Positions 7,444 through 14,841 of a DNA stretch of 43,018 nt are shown here, one piece after another. The stretch is from Nitriliruptoraceae bacterium (GTDB lineage Bacteria; Actinomycetota; Nitriliruptoria; Nitriliruptorales; Nitriliruptoraceae): the NCBI GenBank assembly GCA_020832455.1, contig JAFIEQ010000018.1, positions 1-43,018 on the forward strand, written 5' to 3'. Numbering within the stretch: the stretch's first letter is position 1; each line of letters starts with the position of its first letter. The position numbers and the translations under genes are program-made. Below the pieces are notes generated by a model that worked only from the letters and a program-made list of their open reading frames with translations, did not search any database and had not been told where the DNA came from.

Positions 7444-8366
7444 GCGAGGTTGGTGACGTGGTCGAGGTAGAGCGACTCGAGCGTCCGCCGGTGTTCCCAG
7501 ATGCCGTGGATCCGGATGTCGGCTGCCACGAGGCTGGCCACGAGCTCCGGGACGGGTTGGTGGGTGGTGGTGAGCAGCAGCGTGCCGCCGGGTGACGCTC
7601 GCTCGTCGAGCACGTCGATGAACGAACCGACGTGGTCGCGATCGCTGGGGGCGATCCTGATCTGGACCAGGGCCTGGTCGTCTCCGTCATGGATCTGCGC
7701 CTGGAGTCGTCCATCGTGGATCAGGAGTGCCGAGTCGCACAGGGTCTCGAGTTCCGTGAGCGCGTGGCTCGCGATCACGACGGCGGTGCCCTGCCGTGCA
7801 CGAGCTGCCAGCAGGTCGCGGACCTCGCGGATCCCGACGGGGTCGAGGCCGTTGGTCGGTTCGTCGAGCAGCAGCAGACGTGGACGCTCCATGAGTGCCT
7901 GGGCGATCCCGAGGCGTTGGCGCATGCCCAACGAGTAGGCCCTCACCCTGCGGGTCCCCGCACGCGTGAGCCCGACCTCGTCCAGGATGGCATCGATGTC
8001 GTCGGGGTCGGCGACCTCGGATACCGACGCGAGCATGCGCAGGTTGGCGCGGGCATCGAGGCTCCGCACGAAGCGAGGTTGCTCGACGACGACGCCGACC
8101 TCGGCGGGGGTCCGTCCGGCTCCCCCGACGTCGACACCGAGCACGTGGCAGCGACCCGCGGTTGGACGGACCAACCCGGCAGCCAGCGCGAGCGCGGTGC
8201 TCTTGCCCGCACCGTTGGGACCGATGAGCCCGACGATCTCACCGGCTCGAACGGTGAACGACGCAGCGGTCAGCGCCCAACTGTCGCGTCCGTAGCGTTT
8301 CGACACGTGCTCGAAGACGACCGCTGGGTCGGCGTCATCCGGTGGAAGGTGTCGAGCGTCGCTCAT
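7440..8366 (-). CDS. ABC transporter ATP-binding protein
   Basis: This 308-residue ATPase drives the two membrane proteins encoded just upstream. It has Walker A GPNGAGKST at residues 49-57, signature YSLGMRQRL, Walker B LLLLDEPT and switch His in IASHAL. The layout matches the CcmA/DrrA-like family of ABC-2 exporters. A C-terminal extension after about residue 220 is longer than the minimal domain. The start ATG overlaps the preceding permease stop by ATGA and its own stop overlaps the next gene the same way. A LuxR-type regulator and histidine kinase are encoded upstream, a pairing common for exporters of drugs, peptides or lipids. The substrate is unknown. Confidence 0.92.
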   Translation of the reverse strand: MSDARHLPPDDADPAVVFEHVSKRYGRDSWALTAASFTVRAGEIVGLIGPNGAGKSTALALAAGLVRPTAGRCHVLGVDVGGAGRTPAEVGVVVEQPRFVRSLDARANLRMLASVSEVADPDDIDAILDEVGLTRAGTRRVRAYSLGMRQRLGIAQALMERPRLLLLDEPTNGLDPVGIREVRDLLAARARQGTAVVIASHALTELETLCDSALLIHDGRLQAQIHDGDDQALVQIRIAPSDRDHVGSFIDVLDERASPGGTLLLTTTHQPVPELVASLVAADIRIHGIWEHRRTLESLYLDHVTNLA

Positions 8367-9187
8367 CGGACATCCTCGATCGCGCGAACACCCAACGGAG
8401 CCATGATCAGGATCCAGCCCACGCTTCCGACCACGAAGGCCAGCGCAGACAGCTCGCTTCCGCTGAGCGCACCGGGCAACAGCACTGCCGCGCCGGGGAG
8501 CAGCCCGAGGATGGCGATGGGCAGCACGTCACCGAGCCAGCCAACGAAGGGTGCCGACATCGCCAGGACGGCTGCGGTCAATCCGGCCAGGCCCAGTCGA
8601 CGTGTGGCGGTCCCGACGGTCGCGGCCACCGCGGAGATCGGAAGCACGACCAACGTCAGGACGATGGGTGAACCGAACACCAGCAGCTGGCGGCTCGCCG
8701 ACGAGGAGACGAGATCCGGCGTCAACAGCATCTCGAGCGCTCGGGTCGGCACCAACGAGACGCCCCCGGAGCGGGTCACCCCAGCGAGCCACACGACAGC
8801 CAGGCAGGCCGTTGCAGCGGCGAACGTGATCAGCGCCATGGACAGCAGCTTCGACGTCCACCAGATCCAGCGGCTCCCGATCCGGGTGAACGTCAGCGAT
8901 GCCTCGCCGTCCAGCACCTGACGGAGCGGCAGATCCACGGTCAACATCAGGATCGGCAGGGTCAGCAGCAGCCCGGTCAGCACCGGGGTGGTCAGGACCG
9001 CGCCGACGAGATCGCCCGGGGACCACGCCACCTGCACTCGATCGAGCTGATCTGCCGCCACCCAGCCAGCCAGGAACGACGGGGCAGGAACCACCAGCCA
9101 GCGCACCGCCCGCTGATGGGAGAGCAGGTCGTAGATCGTCAGCCGCCCCAGTCGCGCCCGTGCTGACCGTCGACGGACCGAGTTCAC
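8363..9187 (-). CDS. ABC transporter membrane protein 2
   Basis: The GTG at 9187 is chosen because it overlaps the stop of the upstream permease as GTGA; the ORF-track start at 9253 is further inside that gene. The 274-residue product has about six hydrophobic segments, for example WLVVPAPSFLAGWVAA, LLLTLPILMLTV, MALITFAAATACLAVVWLAGV, VLTLVVLPISAVAATV and the C-terminal ALAFVVGSVGWILIMAPLGV. It looks like an ABC-2-type permease, though I recognise no family signature. It is probably one half of a heterodimeric membrane channel with the product of the preceding gene. Its stop overlaps the ATPase start by ATGA. Confidence 0.8.
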   Translation of the reverse strand: MNSVRRRSARARLGRLTIYDLLSHQRAVRWLVVPAPSFLAGWVAADQLDRVQVAWSPGDLVGAVLTTPVLTGLLLTLPILMLTVDLPLRQVLDGEASLTFTRIGSRWIWWTSKLLSMALITFAAATACLAVVWLAGVTRSGGVSLVPTRALEMLLTPDLVSSSASRQLLVFGSPIVLTLVVLPISAVAATVGTATRRLGLAGLTAAVLAMSAPFVGWLGDVLPIAILGLLPGAAVLLPGALSGSELSALAFVVGSVGWILIMAPLGVRAIEDVR

Positions 9188-9993
9188 CGACGCCACAGCG
9201 ACTCCTGATGCGGACCAACCATCGCGACCAGGACCACGGCAGCCACCGGCCACACCAACGCCGGGATGACGGCATCACGGAGCGCTCCCTCGGTCGCAGG
9301 GGCCAACTGCAACGACGCCGCACCGGCCAACTCACCCAACAGCGACGGCGACAGCGACTCCAGCCAGGCCGCCGCCACGTAGGCCGTCAGCGGCACGAGG
9401 TTCGGAACCAACGGCACCTGCACGATGGACCCGACCACCGCCGCGACCGCCGCCAGGCCGCCTGCCGCCATGCCTGCGACCACGATCGTGTACGCATCGC
9501 CCTGGAACGCCGACCCGTCCGTGAGTACGGCCGATCCAGCCCACGCCGGACCGGCCGGTCGCGCTCCGAGCAGCCAGACCAGACCCGTGAACGAGACCAA
9601 GAGTCCGGTCACTGCCAGCGACGAAGCCACCAGGCCGGCCCCGCCAGCGCGCAACGCGAGGTACCCGGCCGGCCCCAGACCACGCAGCCGCAGCAGCAAG
9701 GCAAGCCCATCGCGCCGATCCGCGACCATGACCGCGGCTGGGACCGTGGCCGCGACGACCACCACGGTCCAGACCCCCTCGCCTCGGGCGATCAACCCGA
9801 ACCCACCTCGGATCGGTGAGTCGTCCGTCGTGAGCGGATCGGCCAGCCAGGTCAGCTCCGGCACGGCGAGCACCGCGACGATCAGCACGCTCGACGGGCG
9901 TCCGAGCCGTCGGGATGCGTCCACGAGTGCCCAGCGCAGCCAGCGACCGTGTGGACGGGCCCGTCGGCCTACTGCTGCACGATCGGTCACCAC
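9184..9993 (-). CDS. ABC transporter membrane protein 1
   Basis: First gene of the ABC operon, with a GTG start at 9993 and AAGGGG about 7 bases upstream; a second GTG directly follows and could also be used. The 269-residue product starts with an Arg-rich stretch and has about six hydrophobic segments, including PSSVLIVAVLAVPELTWLA, VWTVVVVAATVPAAVMV, LVASSLAVTGLLVSFTGLVWLL, AAGGLAAVAAVVGSIV and the final ALVWPVAAVVLVAMVG. It resembles an ABC-2-type permease in topology; no family motif is certain. Its overlap with the next permease gene suggests equal production of both subunits. Confidence 0.78.
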   Translation of the reverse strand: MVTDRAAVGRRARPHGRWLRWALVDASRRLGRPSSVLIVAVLAVPELTWLADPLTTDDSPIRGGFGLIARGEGVWTVVVVAATVPAAVMVADRRDGLALLLRLRGLGPAGYLALRAGGAGLVASSLAVTGLLVSFTGLVWLLGARPAGPAWAGSAVLTDGSAFQGDAYTIVVAGMAAGGLAAVAAVVGSIVQVPLVPNLVPLTAYVAAAWLESLSPSLLGELAGAASLQLAPATEGALRDAVIPALVWPVAAVVLVAMVGPHQESLWRR

Positions 9994-10034
9994 ACGAGGC
10001 CCCTTCGGATCGCATCGACGGCGAACTGCCGAGG

Positions 10035-10040
10035 ACGTTA
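10035..10040 (-). promoter_or_regulatory. Candidate -10 box for the ABC operon
   Basis: TAACGT on the minus strand, about 42 bases before the first permease start, in the 148-bp gap after the response regulator gene. The shared motif at 10087-10099 lies upstream of it. Confidence 0.35.
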
Positions 10041-10086
10041 CGGCCGGGCGAGGTGCGGACCGTCAGCCCTCGTGTTGAACGTCGAC

Positions 10087-10099
10087 TCCACCCTGGGGT
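10087..10099. promoter_or_regulatory. Motif copy A: TCCACCCTGGGGT
   Basis: This 13-bp imperfect inverted repeat lies about 65 bases upstream of the estimated start of ABC operon transcription. A near-identical copy, differing at one base, is at 12140-12152 before the histidine kinase gene. It is a candidate binding site for the linked NarL-type regulator. Confidence 0.5.
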
Positions 10100-10126
10100 G
10101 CACGCTGCGACACTGCGGGTCGAGGG

Positions 10127-10138
10127 GCGGGCGCCCGC
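10127..10138 (-). terminator. Weak hairpin after the response regulator
   Basis: GCGGGC followed at once by GCCCGC, 3 bases past the stop codon in the minus direction. It is short, so read-through into the ABC operon is possible. Confidence 0.25.
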
Positions 10139-10141
10139 TCT

Positions 10142-10822
10142 TCACGTGCCGGGGCTGACGAACCCGCTCTCGTAGGCCGTGATCACGGCTTGGACACGAT
10201 CGCGAGCGCCGAGTTTGGCCAGGATCCGGTTCACATGGGTCTTGACCGTCGCCTCCGCAACGAACAGGTCCGCCGCGATCTCCCCGTTGGACCGGCCACG
10301 CGCCATCAACTCGAGCACCTCACGCTCCCGAGCGGTCAACGCCTCGAGCATGCCGGTGTCAGCGTTCCGTGCCGCTGGGAGCGACGTGGCGAGGTGGTCG
10401 AGCAACCGCCGGGTGCTCGCCGGTGCGATGACGGCATCGCCCGCATGCACGCTGCGGATCGCGGCGAGCAGTTCCTCGGGCTGTGCGTCCTTCAGAAGGA
10501 ACCCACTCGCCCCGACCCTGATCGCCTCGAGCACGTACTCGTCGAGGTCGAACGTCGTCAGCACCACGACCCGGGGCTGGACCGGACCGGGCCAGTCCGC
10601 CGCGGTGAGGCGGCTCGTCGTGGCCAGCCCGTCCATGCCCGGCATGCGCACATCCATCAGGACCACATCGGCGGCGGTGTGGTGCAGGATGTCGAGGGCG
10701 TGCGCACCGTCGCCGGCTTCCGCGACGACGCGCAGATCCGACTGCGAGTCGATGACCATGCCGAACCCGGCGCGCACCAACGGCTGATCGTCGATCAGCG
10801 CGACACGGATCGGCTCGCTCAC
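10142..10822 (-). CDS. NarL/LuxR-family response regulator
   Basis: The 226-residue protein has a receiver domain (residues 5-120) with acidic pocket DD at 11-12, phospho-acceptor Asp57 in VVLMD and the conserved Lys in GFLLKDAQ. A C-terminal LuxR helix-turn-helix begins near 160 (LTAREREVLELMARGRSNGEIA, then EATVKTHVNRILAKLG). When phosphorylated it should dimerise and bind DNA. The GTG start at 10822 overlaps the histidine kinase stop as GTGA, so the pair is translationally coupled. Likely targets are its own operon and the adjacent ABC operon, since both carry the motif TCCACCCWGGGGT; this is inference. Confidence 0.95.
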   Translation of the reverse strand: MSEPIRVALIDDQPLVRAGFGMVIDSQSDLRVVAEAGDGAHALDILHHTAADVVLMDVRMPGMDGLATTSRLTAADWPGPVQPRVVVLTTFDLDEYVLEAIRVGASGFLLKDAQPEELLAAIRSVHAGDAVIAPASTRRLLDHLATSLPAARNADTGMLEALTAREREVLELMARGRSNGEIAADLFVAEATVKTHVNRILAKLGARDRVQAVITAYESGFVSPGT

Positions 10823-12105
10823 AACGGGCCCCCGCTCGGTGCCGTCTGGGGGATCGCCGTCGTCAACGGCAGCTCGACACGGACCCGGAACCCGCCTCCG
10901 TCAGCTGGCCCGGCATCGAGCTCTCCATCGAACAGCCCGACGCGCTCGGCCATGCCGGGCAGCCCGAGGCCGCTGCCAGCGGAGAGCTGCGTCGAGGACG
11001 CACCTCGGCCGTCGTCGGTCACTTCGATCACGAGCCGCTCGGCGTTCCAGCGACGCACGACCCGGGCGGTCGCGTCGGGTCCGGCGTGTCGGAGCACGTT
11101 GGTCAGTGCCTCCTGCAGTACCCGGTAGGCGGTGAGCTGCAGCCCTGCGGTCACGGCCACCGGGGTACCGACCTCCTCGACCGACACCTCAAGACCGGCA
11201 CGACGGATCCCCTCCACCAGCGCGGCGACGTCCCCGTCGGAGGGTTGAGGAGCGTCCGGCACGAGCTCCTGCCGTCCAGATGGGTGCGTTCCTGCGGTTC
11301 TCGTCGGCACGGATCGGCTGTCCGCCGCGGTGCCGTCCGGTGGTCCATCGCGGAGCACCCCGAGGATGCGCCGCACATCCGTCAGTGCGGACCGGCCGGT
11401 GTCGGCGATCGTGGCCAGGACCGGACCCGCGACGGACGGATCGTTCTCGATGGCGTACCGGCCCCCGTCGGCCTGCGCAACAACCACGGACAGCGAGTGA
11501 GCCACGACGTCGTGCATCTCGCGCGCGATACGCGCTCGCTCCGCCGCCACCGCGATGAGCGCCTGCTGGTCACGTTCACGCTCGAGGCGCTCCGCCCGAT
11601 CGTGCAGGGCATCCAACGTGTCCCGACGAGCACGCCGCAGCATCGCCAGCGCCCACACCGCCAACCCGCTGATGACGATGGCGAAGGAGGCACTCAGCCC
11701 GAACGGGAGCTGACCGTCGACCGCCGAGCGTGCCACGAACGCCGACGCACCGGCGACGATCCCCGACATCGCCGCCCGACCAGCCCAGGCTGGGCCGTAC
11801 ACGGTGACGGTGTACAGCGACACGAGCACCGCCAGATCGGCCGGCATGAGCAACGCCGGGCCGACCACCGTCTGGACGGCAGCGACCACGAACACCGCCA
11901 CGGCCGAGGTGACCGGCAGGCGTCTTCGCAGCACGAGCGGCAACACCACCGCAACGACCCACGGTGTCACGGGCCCCGACGTGACGTCGGTCGTGATGTC
12001 GAACGACGTCACGACGAGTAGCGGCGCGATCACCGTCACCGCTGCCGCGTCGACCAAGAGCGGTCGACGTGCCAACCAGTCAGAGAACCGACGCACGCTC
12101 GTCAT
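10819..12105 (-). CDS. Sensor histidine kinase (HisKA_3 family)
   Basis: The start is placed at the ATG at 12105, giving 428 residues; the ORF-track GTG at 12144 lacks a ribosome-binding site, and TACGCT ends exactly 6 bases before the ATG, as expected for a leaderless mRNA. The N-terminal half has about four to six membrane segments (residues 15-155), then a short coiled coil. The HisKA_3 motif ERARIAREMHDVVAHSLS carries the phospho-acceptor His198. The ATPase domain shows ALTNVLRHAG, VTDDGRG and GLGLPGMAERV. No large extracellular sensor domain is visible, so the signal is probably sensed within or near the membrane, as in DesK- and LiaS-like kinases. It is paired with the following regulator gene. 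Confidence 0.93.
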   Translation of the reverse strand: MTSVRRFSDWLARRPLLVDAAAVTVIAPLLVVTSFDITTDVTSGPVTPWVVAVVLPLVLRRRLPVTSAVAVFVVAAVQTVVGPALLMPADLAVLVSLYTVTVYGPAWAGRAAMSGIVAGASAFVARSAVDGQLPFGLSASFAIVISGLAVWALAMLRRARRDTLDALHDRAERLERERDQQALIAVAAERARIAREMHDVVAHSLSVVVAQADGGRYAIENDPSVAGPVLATIADTGRSALTDVRRILGVLRDGPPDGTAADSRSVPTRTAGTHPSGRQELVPDAPQPSDGDVAALVEGIRRAGLEVSVEEVGTPVAVTAGLQLTAYRVLQEALTNVLRHAGPDATARVVRRWNAERLVIEVTDDGRGASSTQLSAGSGLGLPGMAERVGLFDGELDAGPADGGGFRVRVELPLTTAIPQTAPSGGPL

Positions 12106-12111
12106 GGATGG

Positions 12112-12117
12112 AGCGTA
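12112..12117 (-). promoter_or_regulatory. -10 box for a leaderless histidine kinase mRNA
   Basis: TACGCT on the minus strand is followed by CCATCC and then the ATG at 12105. Six bases between a TANNNT box and ATG place the transcription start at the A of the ATG. Confidence 0.5.
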
Positions 12118-12139
12118 GAACCCGACGTTCGACGCCGCG

Positions 12140-12152
12140 TCCACCCAGGGGT
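12140..12152. promoter_or_regulatory. Motif copy B: TCCACCCAGGGGT
   Basis: Second copy of the 13-bp motif at 10087. Its centre is about 41 bases upstream of the proposed kinase transcription start, a typical place for an activator site. Confidence 0.5.
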
Positions 12153-12156
12153 CTGC

Positions 12157-13377
12157 TCAGTGCTCGATCTCGTCGGGTTCGATCCAGCCGTCGTCGCCCT
12201 CGGGCCGCTCGTCGCCCGCCCACTCCCGCAACCTCGGCGCGCCCTCCTCCGGGCCGATGGCCAGCAGCCGGTCCCCGACCCGCAGCCCGTAGCCGCGGCG
12301 CGGCCGGTAGGCCCAGCGCCCGCCCCGCTGGACCGCCAGGACCTCCATGCCGGTCTCGGAGTGCAGCTTGAGCTCACCCAGCGTCCGGTCCTGCAGCCGA
12401 CTCCCGGCCGCGATGATCGCCTCGGCGACGATCTCGTCCGCCTCGGACAGTGCGGTGGCGATGATCGGGTGCGGGGGACCGTCGTCCTCGATGACCCGCG
12501 TCATCGACTGGGCGCTGTCGACGATGCGCTCGGAGGCGGCGGCGAGGTGGAGCATGCCGCGCAGCTCCTCCGGGTCCTCGAGTTCCTTCGCCGCCCGCAG
12601 CACCCAGCCCTCGAGCTGGTGGAACAGCTCGTCGGACTGGTCCTCGATCACGCTGACCTCGCCGGCGAGCGAGGTGTCGCGCAGCAGGATGGCGGAGTAG
12701 GCGAGCCCGACGGCCACCTCGGAGACGTTCTTGAGCTCCACGACGAGGTCGACCGCGCGGTCGAGGTGCGAGAGCGTGCCCCCGACGACGGGTGCCGGCA
12801 GCTCGCGGGCCGTGCCGCCGGCCAGTTCGCGCACCGTGTCCAGCCCCTCCTTCGGCCCCTGGAGGAACAGCACGTCGTTCTCGCGCAGCACCTCGTCGCC
12901 CTCCGGGCCGTAGACCCAGTCCACGTCGCGGCGGATGGCGATCACCCACATGCCGGTCCTGGCGGGCAGTTCCAGGTCGCGCAGGGTGGTGCCCTCGAGC
13001 TGGTTGTCCGCGCGCACCTTGACCCGCCCGGTGATCTCCGTGGCGTGGCGCAGGTCGTCGCGCAGCTGTGCCGGGACACCGAGGTCCTTGAGCACCACCC
13101 GGGCGATGTCCTCGGCCGCGTCCGCGATGCCCTCGATCGACACGGCCATGGACAGAACGCCGGCGAGCTGGTCCGCGTCGTCGCGGGTCCGTGCGGCGAT
13201 CATGCACACGGCCCGCAGCTCCACGAGCAGCTCGTCGACCCGGTCCTCGAGGCGCAGCACCTCGCGTGCGAGCGCGTCGTCGCCGAAGAAGATGGCCGCG
13301 TAGGCGAGGTCGACCATCAGCTCCGCGGCGTCCTTCGCCCCGACGAGCATCTCTTTGATCGTGCGACGGTTCCTCAT
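12157..13377 (-). CDS. Duplicated PhoU-like/TrkA_C protein
   Basis: The ATG at 13377 is chosen: GGGAG precedes it, and it lies 5 bases after the transporter stop codon. The 406-residue protein is an internal duplication. A PhoU-like helical part at about 8-95 (IKEMLVGAKDAAELMVDLAYAAIFFGD) is followed by a TrkA_C (RCK_C) domain at about 125-190 (LRDLELPARTGMWVIAIRR). Both repeat at about 205-300 (LVVELKNVSEVAVGLAYSAILLRD) and 325-390 (LGELKLHSETGMEVLAVQR). It has no membrane segment. TrkA_C domains bind ligands that gate cation transport. Its place right after a duplicated MgtE-like transporter suggests it is the cytoplasmic regulatory subunit of that transporter. The acidic C-terminus ends in EPDEIEH. 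Confidence 0.88.
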   Translation of the reverse strand: MRNRRTIKEMLVGAKDAAELMVDLAYAAIFFGDDALAREVLRLEDRVDELLVELRAVCMIAARTRDDADQLAGVLSMAVSIEGIADAAEDIARVVLKDLGVPAQLRDDLRHATEITGRVKVRADNQLEGTTLRDLELPARTGMWVIAIRRDVDWVYGPEGDEVLRENDVLFLQGPKEGLDTVRELAGGTARELPAPVVGGTLSHLDRAVDLVVELKNVSEVAVGLAYSAILLRDTSLAGEVSVIEDQSDELFHQLEGWVLRAAKELEDPEELRGMLHLAAASERIVDSAQSMTRVIEDDGPPHPIIATALSEADEIVAEAIIAAGSRLQDRTLGELKLHSETGMEVLAVQRGGRWAYRPRRGYGLRVGDRLLAIGPEEGAPRLREWAGDERPEGDDGWIEPDEIEH

Positions 13378-13382
13378 GGTGA

Positions 13383-14672
13383 TCAGACTCCCACGTGCAG
13401 CAGGGTGATGGCGCCGAGCAGGCACAGGACCCCGGTCAGGTCCATCATGGCCGTGACGATCGGGATGCCGTGGTTGTCGGGGTCGAACCCGAACCGGAAC
13501 GAGATGGTGGCGGCGAGGTAGGCGGTCCCGGCCAGGATCGGCAGGGCGAACAGGCCCCCGAGTAGCACCACGCCCAGGGTCTGGGTGAGGGCCAGCGCGT
13601 CCACGCCGGGCACGATGACGGCCGCGAGCCAGCCGGCCAGGCCGACCCCGGAGAAGGCCAGGAGCGCCAGCAGGGTGGTCAGCGAGAAGTCCAGGGTCGC
13701 GAGTTTGCCCGGGACCAGCCGCGGTTCGAGCTGACCGACGTGCAGCTTGGAGGCGAGCCGGCTGGAGAGCATGCCGCCGAGCGAGCCGCAGTTGGCGATG
13801 AACGGGGGGATCAGCACGAGCAGCGCCGCCGCCCCGAACTGCTCCTCCGCGCGCGCCTCGACGACGACCCCGGCGAACACGTCGATCGTCACCGCGATGG
13901 TGAGCACGATCAGCGACTCGCGGACGACGCGCCGGATCGTCGGCTCCCGCTGGCGGATGCCGAGGATCGCCGCGACCACGGCGCCGAGCAGCCCGAGGAC
14001 CCCGAGCACCTCGGGCAGCACGGGCACGTCCAGCACGAGCGTCGCGATCAGCAACGCCGGCAGCGTGACCAGGTCACCGGTGGCGGTGATGATCGGGGCG
14101 CCGACGTCGTCCATGGAGAAGCCGACCGACTCGGAGCGTCTGGCCATCCACACGACGACGACGAACAGCACGACCGACGACAGCAGCCCCCCGACCAGGG
14201 AGATGGCGACGAGGTCCAGCAGCGGGATCGTCGGCAGGCCGAGCGCGGCGCTGATGGCCCACGCGATCAGGCCGGCCTGGGTGGCGGAGGCGACGCTCAG
14301 GATCGAGGAGGCCTCCACCTGCCGGCCGAGGTAGCTCTTGCGGACCAGTTGCCGGTCGAACTGACCGGTGAGGATGCCCGTGGACAGCCGGGATCCGAGC
14401 GCCCCGAAGATCGCGCCGCGCATGCCGATCGCGGCGGGGATCAGCGCGAGCAGCCCCGGGATCGATGCCAGACGTTCCTCGGAGGACGCCAACGTGATCC
14501 CGGCGATCAGCGTCGCGCCGAGCCCGAGGGCCAGCGCGGACGCGCCCGAACGGATGCTGCGCGACTCCTGTGCCCAGTAGCCGCGGACCTCCGCGACGGG
14601 CAGCCCGATCAGCCGTCCCAACGCCTTCAGGGGGCGTGGGACGCGGGGCAGTGGCGGTCGGGCTGAGGGCAC
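13383..14672 (-). CDS. Duplicated MgtE/SLC41-like divalent cation transporter
   Basis: The ORF-track start at 14843 would overlap the divergent dehydrogenase gene and lies upstream of a candidate -10 box at 14767-14772. In-frame GTGs at 14720 and 14672 are the alternatives; I use 14672, with modest certainty. The roughly 429-residue protein carries two copies of the MgtE membrane domain and no N-terminal or CBS regulatory domain. Matching segments are LLALIPAAIGMRGAIFGALG and LLVLIPPFIANCGSLGGMLS, then APIITATGDLVTLPALL and IPIVTAMMDLTGVLCLL. About ten membrane helices are expected. This layout is like animal SLC41 and haloarchaeal proteins. Mg2+ is the likely ion, but is not proven. It is followed by the PhoU/TrkA_C gene, probably its regulator. 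Confidence 0.85.
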   Translation of the reverse strand: MPSARPPLPRVPRPLKALGRLIGLPVAEVRGYWAQESRSIRSGASALALGLGATLIAGITLASSEERLASIPGLLALIPAAIGMRGAIFGALGSRLSTGILTGQFDRQLVRKSYLGRQVEASSILSVASATQAGLIAWAISAALGLPTIPLLDLVAISLVGGLLSSVVLFVVVVWMARRSESVGFSMDDVGAPIITATGDLVTLPALLIATLVLDVPVLPEVLGVLGLLGAVVAAILGIRQREPTIRRVVRESLIVLTIAVTIDVFAGVVVEARAEEQFGAAALLVLIPPFIANCGSLGGMLSSRLASKLHVGQLEPRLVPGKLATLDFSLTTLLALLAFSGVGLAGWLAAVIVPGVDALALTQTLGVVLLGGLFALPILAGTAYLAATISFRFGFDPDNHGIPIVTAMMDLTGVLCLLGAITLLHVGV

Positions 14673-14766
14673 GGATCGTCCCGATGGATCGGGGTCGGGG
14701 CTCGGCCTGCGGGCGGCCACCCGCCGACGCCGCAGCGCGTGACGGGGCCGCCGCGGTCGAGCGTTG

Positions 14767-14772
14767 AGGCTA
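14767..14772 (-). promoter_or_regulatory. Candidate -10 box for the MgtE-like operon
   Basis: TAGCCT on the minus strand. It lies between the ORF-track start at 14843 and the usable start codons at 14720 and 14672, so it argues for a shorter protein. Confidence 0.35.
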
Positions 14773-14791
14773 ACCGCCCGGGGAGCCCGAA

Positions 14792-14803
14792 CGGACCCGT
14801 CCG
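14792..14803. promoter_or_regulatory. Inverted repeat upstream of the second acyl-CoA dehydrogenase
   Basis: CGGAC-CC-GTCCG, within ACGGACCCGTCCGG. It resembles the GGACGTCC core of the palindrome before the first dehydrogenase, with two extra central bases. It could bind a regulator; the evidence is weak. Confidence 0.25.
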
Positions 14804-14829
14804 GTTCGTTCCGCTGGATGGCCCGTCGG

Positions 14830-14835
14830 TACCCT
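14830..14835 (+). promoter_or_regulatory. -10 box for a leaderless acyl-CoA dehydrogenase mRNA
   Basis: TACCCT, then CTCGAC, then the ATG at 14842. There is no ribosome-binding site, so a leaderless transcript is likely. Confidence 0.5.
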
Positions 14836-14841
14836 CTCGAC

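Noticed and set aside
13378-14841. Mg2+-sensing riboswitch before the MgtE-like gene
   Set aside because: The leader is short and I could not find a conserved M-box-like arrangement.
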